DNA from: Pyrinomonadaceae bacterium
GTDB taxonomy: Bacteria > Acidobacteriota > Blastocatellia > Pyrinomonadales > Pyrinomonadaceae
Direction: 5' to 3'
Length of the DNA stretch: 10,288 nt
Assembly: GCA_014379075.1 (NCBI GenBank)
Contig: JACMMN010000416.1
Location: 1-10,288, forward strand
In this document: positions 5,993 through 10,288 of the stretch, piece after piece
Layout: every line of letters starts with the position of its first letter
Position numbering within the stretch: position 1 is the stretch's first letter
Notes under the pieces: generated by a model
What the model was told of the DNA's origin: nothing
Databases searched by the model: none
What the model saw: the letters and a program-made list of their open reading frames with translations, nothing else
Program-made: the position numbers and the translations under genes

Positions 5993-7165
5993 TTACTTGA
6001 TCTTACCGTATGTTCTCAAAAGTTCGCGTACACGGTCGAGCGGCAGAGCCTCAACCGTTCGGTTGTCTTTTCCGGTTACGGATGTCGCTTTGAACAGGGA
6101 ATTGAGGATCGCTTCTTCGGTCGCCTCAATAACGGCCTGAAACAGCGGGGACATCGCGTCGTTTCCGAGAAGTTCGAGACTTCGTTTTTGATCGGTCGAA
6201 ATTATGCGGTTCGCAGTCGAAAAAGCGATCGTATAATCGCCGCTCCCGTTCGTCATCGAAGATCCTGTGCGTGCCAGGCCCGACATTGTCCGCGCCGCGA
6301 TCCGGTTCAATTGCCTATGATCGAGCGGAGCGTCGGTCGCCACGACAATAATGATCGAACCATCGGCCAGGTCGGAACCTGAAACGTCTGATTTCCCGAC
6401 AACACCTTTCAGATAATGCTTTCCCAATTCGATACCGATCGGCACACCGTCAATGCTCAAAACCCCGCCAAAGTTAGTCTGGACGAGAACGCCGATTGTA
6501 TATCCGCCTAAAGCTGCTGGAAGCTTTCGCGACGAGGTTCCGATTCCGCCCTTCCATCCGAATGCAATTGTGCCGGTTCCTGCTCCAACAGAGCCTTCTT
6601 CGACCGCTCCAGGCCTCGCGTTTTTGATCGCGTTAAAAACGTCATCTCGCGTAATGTGGCGACCGCGAATATCGTTTAGCCCGCCGTCATTCGTTTCGGC
6701 GACCAGCGGATTTATCGAGCCGACTGCTTCGTTTCCCGGCAAAGCCAGCATGTAATCCATCAGAAAATCGCCGGTCTTCGGCACGCTTAGCGTGGATGTC
6801 AGCAGGATCGGCGTCTCGATCTCGCCGAGTTCGTTGACCTGCGTGGAACCCATTAGTTTCCCGAAACCGTTTCCTACAAAAACCGCTCCGGGAACCTTTT
6901 CCTTAAACAAATTGCCGTTATGAGGAATAATTGCAGTGACGCCGGTACGGACATTACTTCCTTTAATAATTGTCGTGTGGCCGACGGTGACGCCGGGAAC
7001 ATCGGTCATTGCGTTTAGCGTTCCAGTCGGAAGTATGCCGATCGTCAACCCCATATCGCGAACTCGCGGACGTGCCGACTGGCCGGAAATCCCTGAAGCT
7101 AAAAGCAAGCCAAGCAAAAGGAAATAAATTAATCGATGGTTCATGAACATTGCGAAAACCGTCAT
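5993..7165 (-). CDS. P1 family (S58, DmpA-type) self-cleaving aminopeptidase, exported
   Basis: This is a 390-residue member of the DmpA/BapA family of Ntn-like hydrolases, which split themselves into two chains and then remove N-terminal L-, D- or beta-amino acids from peptides and amides. Family blocks run in order: TDVPGVTVGHTT (54-65), GAVFVGNGFGK (93-103), GSVGAGTG (191-198), the VLVQTNFG strand (226-233) and DGSIIIVVATDAPL. Cleavage is expected between G269 and S270, leaving a C-terminal chain of 121 residues as in DmpA. S308 and D310 (NGSGDY) sit at the spacing of the other active-site residues of the family. The N-terminus is a signal peptide ending near ASGISGQSA. In-frame ATGs at 7165, 7150 and 7144 all lack a good ribosome-binding site; 7144 (MNHRLIYF) gives the neatest signal peptide. 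The gene is 24 bp after the dCTP deaminase gene. Confidence 0.92.
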   Translation of the reverse strand: MTVFAMFMNHRLIYFLLLGLLLASGISGQSARPRVRDMGLTIGILPTGTLNAMTDVPGVTVGHTTIIKGSNVRTGVTAIIPHNGNLFKEKVPGAVFVGNGFGKLMGSTQVNELGEIETPILLTSTLSVPKTGDFLMDYMLALPGNEAVGSINPLVAETNDGGLNDIRGRHITRDDVFNAIKNARPGAVEEGSVGAGTGTIAFGWKGGIGTSSRKLPAALGGYTIGVLVQTNFGGVLSIDGVPIGIELGKHYLKGVVGKSDVSGSDLADGSIIIVVATDAPLDHRQLNRIAARTMSGLARTGSSMTNGSGDYTIAFSTANRIISTDQKRSLELLGNDAMSPLFQAVIEATEEAILNSLFKATSVTGKDNRTVEALPLDRVRELLRTYGKIK

Positions 7166-7189
7166 ACGGCGCGGCCAACGAACGGTGAT

Positions 7190-7783
7190 CTAAACCTTTG
7201 CAAATGTCAGCCCGGTCTGCCCCTGATATTTGCCGCCGCGGTCGGAGTATGAAACACCGCAATCTTCGTCGGATTCGAAAAACAAGATCTGTCCGATCCC
7301 TTCGTTGACATAAACGCGGAGCGGCAGGTTGGCGAGATTGCCGATCTCGACGACAAGGCGTCCGGTCCATCCGGCTTCGAGCGGCGTTGTATTAACAAGT
7401 AATCCGGCGCGGGCGTATGTGGATTTGCCGAGAGCAATACCGGTCACGTTTCGCGGCATTTTGAAGGTTTCTACCGTAACGCCCAGTCCATAATGATGCG
7501 GCGGAAGCAGGTAATATTTCGCCCCGTCATCAGCCGTTCTGATCGGCGGCTCGATCAGCGAACGTTCTTCGTCGAACCGTTTAGGGTCGATCTCGTCCCC
7601 GTAAACCGAAGAGAAAATGCGAAAGCCGTCGTCGGCAAGGCGCATGTCATAGCCGTAACTGGAGCAACCCGCCGAAATAATGCGGCCGCCGTTGTTTTCC
7701 CGCATTAACTCCGGAAGAAACGGGTCGATCATCTTATGCTCCGCCGCCATTTTGCGCAGCCAGATATCTGATTTTATAGTCAT
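7190..7783 (-). CDS. dcd: dCTP deaminase
   Basis: This 197-residue protein starts MTIKSDIWLRKM and contains the family's SYGYDMRL, IEPP, YLLPPHHYGL, GKSTYARAG and DRGGKYQGQ blocks. S121 and R125 (GKSTYAR) and the catalytic glutamate E146 (RLVVEIGN) match S111, R115 and E138 of the E. coli enzyme. It deaminates dCTP to dUTP, feeding thymidylate synthesis, as a cytosolic homotrimer. A GTG at 7801 would add six residues (MIQTIF) that are foreign to the family, so ATG 7783 is chosen, although its only ribosome-binding-like AGGTGA is 14 nt away. It is the first gene after the terminator at 7840-7870, so the transcript for the genes below probably starts between 7784 and 7840. A nucleotide-metabolism gene leading a peptide and aromatic catabolism row is probably fortuitous. 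Confidence 0.95.
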   Translation of the reverse strand: MTIKSDIWLRKMAAEHKMIDPFLPELMRENNGGRIISAGCSSYGYDMRLADDGFRIFSSVYGDEIDPKRFDEERSLIEPPIRTADDGAKYYLLPPHHYGLGVTVETFKMPRNVTGIALGKSTYARAGLLVNTTPLEAGWTGRLVVEIGNLANLPLRVYVNEGIGQILFFESDEDCGVSYSDRGGKYQGQTGLTFAKV

Positions 7784-7839
7784 AAAAATTGTCTGAATCA
7801 CCTGCGTCAGCAGCCAGGCGATGGATTTGCCAATAGAAA

Positions 7840-7870
7840 AAGGTGATAAGAAAAATTAACTTATCACCTT
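7840..7870 (-). terminator. Hairpin terminator after the DUF4097 gene
   Basis: AAGGTGATAAG (7840-7850) and CTTATCACCTT (7860-7870) are an exact 11-bp inverted repeat with a 9-nt A/T loop. On the minus strand the second arm runs into TTTTTC, giving a short U-tract, while the other direction has no T run. It lies 26 bp past the stop of the DUF4097 gene at 7897 and separates it from dcd. The stem is A/T-rich, so efficiency may be moderate. Confidence 0.7.
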
Positions 7871-7896
7871 CGAAATACAAAATCCAAGTTGCCGAT

Positions 7897-8757
7897 CTAC
7901 TTAGGTTCTTTCAACTCAAAAATTTTAAGAGTTCCATCCCCGACCGTAAACTTCAGAGGCACACCTCCGACACCGGATTTGGCGGCGACCAATTTCTCGG
8001 TGAATAACGCCTTTCGGGTCTTGGGTTTGAGGTCGGCATAGGTGTTTTCGATCTTGCCGGTGCGTAAAATACTGGCATCGATCTCTGCATTCAGACTCGG
8101 CGGAAGGCTGACGTTCATCGTACCCATGGCTAGCTGAATATCGGCAAAACGACCGCGCCAGCTTCGCGTCGGCACGTTCACATCGACGGTACCACCACCG
8201 AAAACAGCGAGAATGCCGCCGCCGACAAGGTGGAGTTTGGCATTGGTGTCAAGATAATTGATCTTCATTGTGCCTTCTACGCCGGCTATGTAAAGATCGC
8301 CCTTGCCGCCGTCGATCTGCAGGTCGCAATACCGAGGGACTTTGAGCACGTAATCGATCTTAAAGGGCAATCCAAGGAGGTTTTTAGGAAATTTTTTCGA
8401 TGCGGTCTTGAGATATTTCTTGTCGTGAGTGCCGACACTCAGAATTCCCGTGCGGCCCAGGCTTTCTTCTAGTACGAATCCGGTAACTTTCGCCAGCTCG
8501 TTCAGATCGGCTTCGGTCGCGGCCTGGATCTCGATCTCAGCCGAAATTTCGATCTCGTTCTGCGCCCAGCCTTCGATGCGAACGGAACCGTCCGGAGCGC
8601 CCGCCACAGATACCGTACCGCCGGAACCAAATTCAAATTTGTCCGTTTTGTAGATCGTCCGCTTTATTAGACCGCTAGCCTGAGCAAAGCCCGAGATGCA
8701 GCCGAGTGAAAATAAAACGACAAGAAGCAGCGATTTCGCGAAAGTTGTTTTTTTCAT
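7897..8757 (-). CDS. Secreted DUF4097-type (putative adhesin) beta-helix protein
   Basis: This is a 286-residue protein with a signal peptide (MKKTTFAKSLLLVVLFSLGC, then ISGFAQA; cleavage after AQA likely). The cysteine at 20 is not in a good lipobox. The mature part has the repeating short-strand, glycine-rich pattern of the DUF4097 putative adhesin family: GTVSVAGAPDGSVRIEGWAQ, then EIEISAEIE, later LQIDGGKGDLYIAGVEG, MKINYLD and GTMNVSLPPSLNAEIDA. The fold is predicted to be a parallel beta-helix; no enzymatic residues are evident and adhesion itself is unproven. The opening GxVxVxGW motif is shared with the second such protein at 9473-10249, so the two are related. A candidate promoter lies at 8792-8821 and a terminator follows the gene, so it may be a single-gene transcript. 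There is no obvious Shine-Dalgarno sequence. Confidence 0.8.
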   Translation of the reverse strand: MKKTTFAKSLLLVVLFSLGCISGFAQASGLIKRTIYKTDKFEFGSGGTVSVAGAPDGSVRIEGWAQNEIEISAEIEIQAATEADLNELAKVTGFVLEESLGRTGILSVGTHDKKYLKTASKKFPKNLLGLPFKIDYVLKVPRYCDLQIDGGKGDLYIAGVEGTMKINYLDTNAKLHLVGGGILAVFGGGTVDVNVPTRSWRGRFADIQLAMGTMNVSLPPSLNAEIDASILRTGKIENTYADLKPKTRKALFTEKLVAAKSGVGGVPLKFTVGDGTLKIFELKEPK

Positions 8758-8791
8758 TGTAATACTTGCGGTCAGGAGGAGCGGCCAAACT

Positions 8792-8821
8792 ATCTTAGGC
8801 TTTTAAGAAGTGCGAGGTCAA
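8792..8821 (-). promoter_or_regulatory. Candidate sigma70-type promoter for the DUF4097 gene
   Basis: On the minus strand TTGACC (8816-8821) and TAAGAT (8792-8797) are separated by 18 bp, matching the -35 consensus at five of six and the -10 at four of six positions. It lies in the 94-bp gap between hicB and the DUF4097 gene and would give a leader of roughly 25-30 nt. Matching this short consensus by chance in an A/T-rich spacer is possible. Confidence 0.35.
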
Positions 8822-8851
8822 ATTTTTTATTGAGAGGGTAAATGTATGCGA

Positions 8852-9187
8852 CTAGGATTTAACCGCAGATTCGAAGACTTCCTTGCCCCATTCATTGATG
8901 CTTTTGCCGGACGATTCGGCCATCTCAGCTATACGTTCGTGAAGTTTGCCCGGTAGGCGAAGCATGACTTTGCCCGAATAGTTCTTTTTTGCCCTTTTAC
9001 CTATCTTCTCACAAACTTCAATATGGAAGTCCACGGATTCCTGGAAGGCCTGTTTCACTTCTTCTACGGTTTCCCCGTGAAAAGAGACGATATCCTCAAT
9101 TCCCAAAAGATGGCCGAAAAGCACATTGTCATCAGCGGAAAACTCGATCTTCGCCTTAAAGCCCTTGTATTTTAGTAGATTATTCAT
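8852..9187 (-). CDS. hicB: HicB family antitoxin
   Basis: This is a 111-residue protein. Residues 1-60 form the partial RNase H-like HicB domain: MNNLLKYKGFKAKIEFSADD, then FGHLLGIEDIVSFHGET and the VEEVKQAFQESVDFHIE helix. Residues 73-111 form a ribbon-helix-helix DNA-binding tail (VMLRLPGKLHERIAEMAESS, then GKSINEWGKEVFESAVKS). HicB binds and neutralises the HicA mRNA interferase and represses the operon through its tail. The ATG at 9187 overlaps the end of the preceding hicA frame (ATGAATAA, 9180-9187), the usual coupling in hicAB pairs; the TTG at 9199 is therefore not preferred. All family features appear intact, but the partner gene is broken, so this looks like an orphaned antitoxin that may now act only as a regulator. 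Confidence 0.9.
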   Translation of the reverse strand: MNNLLKYKGFKAKIEFSADDNVLFGHLLGIEDIVSFHGETVEEVKQAFQESVDFHIEVCEKIGKRAKKNYSGKVMLRLPGKLHERIAEMAESSGKSINEWGKEVFESAVKS

Positions 9188-9432
9188 TTCCGTATCCAAT
9201 TGAGATTAGGAAGCGCCGAACAGATTCGATTTGGTACTTCTTCGCTTCTTTCCGTGGGTGCGGCCTGTGAGCTTCCCATTTTAAGCCGGATTCCATCACA
9301 AAAGCGACCCGCTCCCCTCGACCACTTCCGCTCCCAAAGCCATCAAGAGTTTTTCGATGTCTGAAAACTTGATCGACGCAATTGTGGGCACTGTAAACAC
9401 AGAAGTCAGAGTTTTTGTCTGCTTCTATTCAC
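9180..9432 (-). pseudogene. hicA: Frameshifted hicA toxin gene
   Basis: The space between hicB and the next gene encodes a HicA toxin of the HRPHP subfamily, broken by two frame changes. GTG at 9432 opens VNRSRQK; adding one base to the five-base A run (complement 9412-9416) continues it as TLTSVFTVPTIASIKFSDIE, then KLLMALGAEVVEGSGS. That frame stops soon after, while the next frame carries RVAFVMESGLKWEAHRPHPR, then KEAKKYQIESVRRFL, ending at TAA 9180-9182. Restoring a second copy of the 7-base unit at 9304-9310 (minus strand GGGTCGC) would give the family sequence EGSGSRVAF, so loss of one tandem copy is the likely lesion. HicA binds and cleaves mRNA; the active-site histidine region HRPHP is still encoded but cannot be reached in one frame. 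A sequencing or assembly error is the alternative. Confidence 0.82.
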
Positions 9433-9435
9433 GAC

Positions 9436-9449
9436 TTATGATATCACAA
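9436..9449. promoter_or_regulatory. Imperfect palindrome at the hicA start, possible HicB operator
   Basis: TTATGATATCACAA matches its own reverse complement at 12 of 14 positions and sits 3 bp upstream of the inferred hicA GTG. HicB proteins with a ribbon-helix-helix tail repress by binding palindromes in this place. No second copy was seen nearby, so this is a positional guess. Confidence 0.3.
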
Positions 9450-9472
9450 TATGGTAGCAAAGATGGAATGTT

Positions 9473-10249
9473 TTAACGTCTAATAAACGCGATGCTTCCG
9501 CGTTGATTTGTAACGGTAAGTGTTGCGTTTCCGTCGCCGAATTGTCCGACGACGCGTCTACCGTCGCCCACAAAACGCATGTTTCCGCCGGAGAATGAGC
9601 CGAGGTTTATGCTACGAGTCGAAGGTGCGGTCGCGATCAGGCGAAATGCCGAATTAGAGGGAACCCGAAGGTTTATATCGCCGCGCATCGAAGTGAAACG
9701 GTAATTGCCGCCGGCCCTGATCTCGCCATCGAAGAATATATTGCCGATACCGTTTTGAGCCGAAACGGCGCTGGAACTGATATTTGTCAGCGTAATGTCG
9801 CCGTCGCTGGAAATATGGGCCCTAACGAGACCGCCGCGGACATTGCTGACATTCAAATTGCCGACCTTTGTTTCGATATCGACCATTGAATCGTAAGGCA
9901 CGCGGATCGTGAAATTCACGCTGCCGATGTCACTGCGTCCCTGATTGTCCTTGACGAGATTGATGTAAATAGTGCCGCTCAGACTCTGCGGGGCGATGTT
10001 TGCGGCCGGTGCTTCGAGATAGGCCGAGATGTTGACTTCCTGCCTATTCCAGCCTTCGACCGTTACTGTCCCCGAACGATTCAGTAATTGGAGGCGGACA
10101 TTCTGGCTCGCCGGGTACGTTTTTGAGAATTTCTTCTGTGCTACGGCTTCGCCCGCACCGAGCGCAAAGAAAAAAACTACGCCCAACCAAAGAATCGTAG
10201 TTTTCCTTTCTGCAAAGAGGCGCGCGGTATTTTTCAACTTAAAGATCAT
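9473..10249 (-). CDS. Secreted DUF4097-type (putative adhesin) protein, second copy
   Basis: This is a 258-residue protein with a long N-terminal region (residues 1-38) ending in a hydrophobic signal segment, WLGVVFFFALGAGEAVAQ. The mature part is a row of short beta strands with the DUF4097 pattern: VRLQLLNRSGTVTVEGWNRQ, VNISAYLEAP, VDIETKVGNLNVSNVRGG, GDITLTNISSSAVSAQNGIG, GDINLRVPSNSAFRLIATAP and a closing GNATLTVTNQRGSIAFIRR. The GxVxVEGWxxxEVxIsA motif is shared with the protein at 7897-8757, but the two are otherwise divergent. No catalytic residues are evident; a surface or periplasmic structural role is inferred. The ATG at 10249 lacks a clear Shine-Dalgarno sequence. A TATAAG (minus strand, 10265-10270) is a possible -10 box whose -35 would lie outside the window. 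Confidence 0.8.
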   Translation of the reverse strand: MIFKLKNTARLFAERKTTILWLGVVFFFALGAGEAVAQKKFSKTYPASQNVRLQLLNRSGTVTVEGWNRQEVNISAYLEAPAANIAPQSLSGTIYINLVKDNQGRSDIGSVNFTIRVPYDSMVDIETKVGNLNVSNVRGGLVRAHISSDGDITLTNISSSAVSAQNGIGNIFFDGEIRAGGNYRFTSMRGDINLRVPSNSAFRLIATAPSTRSINLGSFSGGNMRFVGDGRRVVGQFGDGNATLTVTNQRGSIAFIRR

Positions 10250-10288
10250 TACTACAAACTAGCACTTATAATTCCGAAAAATCGCGAA

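Noticed and set aside
7784..7840. Promoter for dcd and the genes after it
   Set aside because: A promoter is expected here because of the terminator just upstream, but only a weak GACAAT with a poor -35 was found, so no site is called.
9290..9320. Programmed -1 frameshift to make full-length HicA
   Set aside because: No canonical slippery heptamer is present, the fused product would lack residues expected at EGSGSRVAF, and a second independent frame break exists upstream, so decay is simpler.

Overview
The window reads as a chromosomal segment of a Gram-negative soil-type bacterium. Most likely it is an acidobacterium (Blastocatellia / Pyrinomonadaceae-like). That guess rests on gene content (secreted DUF4097 proteins, a signal-peptide-bearing PepT, a DUF1697 protein, a bacterial kynurenine branch) and is an inference, not something a marker gene in the window proves. 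All recognisable genes lie on the minus strand, so transcription runs from high to low coordinates. No tRNA, rRNA, CRISPR array, insertion sequence or phage gene is visible.

Right part (about 7.8-10.29 kb): two secreted DUF4097-type proteins (7897-8757 and 9473-10249) flank a hicAB toxin-antitoxin locus. hicB (8852-9187) is intact. The stretch before it, which looks like an intergenic gap, holds a broken hicA (9180-9432) with two frame breaks. A hairpin terminator (7840-7870) closes this part.

Central and left part (1-7783): a tightly packed run that looks like one or two operons. In transcription order it is dCTP deaminase, DmpA-type P1 peptidase, 2-aminomuconate-semialdehyde-type aldehyde dehydrogenase, a small secreted SnoaL/DUF4440 protein, exported peptidase T, a RidA-family 2-aminomuconate deaminase-like protein, a degraded DUF1697 copy, a zinc alcohol dehydrogenase, an intact DUF1697 protein, and the first 59 codons of 3-hydroxyanthranilate 3,4-dioxygenase running off the left edge. 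Spacers between the first five genes are 15-24 bp, and the alcohol dehydrogenase and DUF1697 genes overlap by ATGA.

Biological reading: the dioxygenase, the aldehyde dehydrogenase and the RidA protein are three non-adjacent steps of the catabolic branch of tryptophan/kynurenine degradation (3-hydroxyanthranilate to 2-aminomuconate to oxalocrotonate). The missing decarboxylase and the upstream kynurenine enzymes would be expected beyond the left edge. The two predicted exported peptidases in the same run suggest, as inference, that peptide scavenging is linked to amino-acid catabolism.

The clearest things not explained by intact genes are two pseudogenes hidden in apparent intergenic DNA: a DUF1697 remnant directly after the RidA gene, and the broken hicA. 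There is also a perfect 10-bp inverted repeat across the DUF1697 stop codon.
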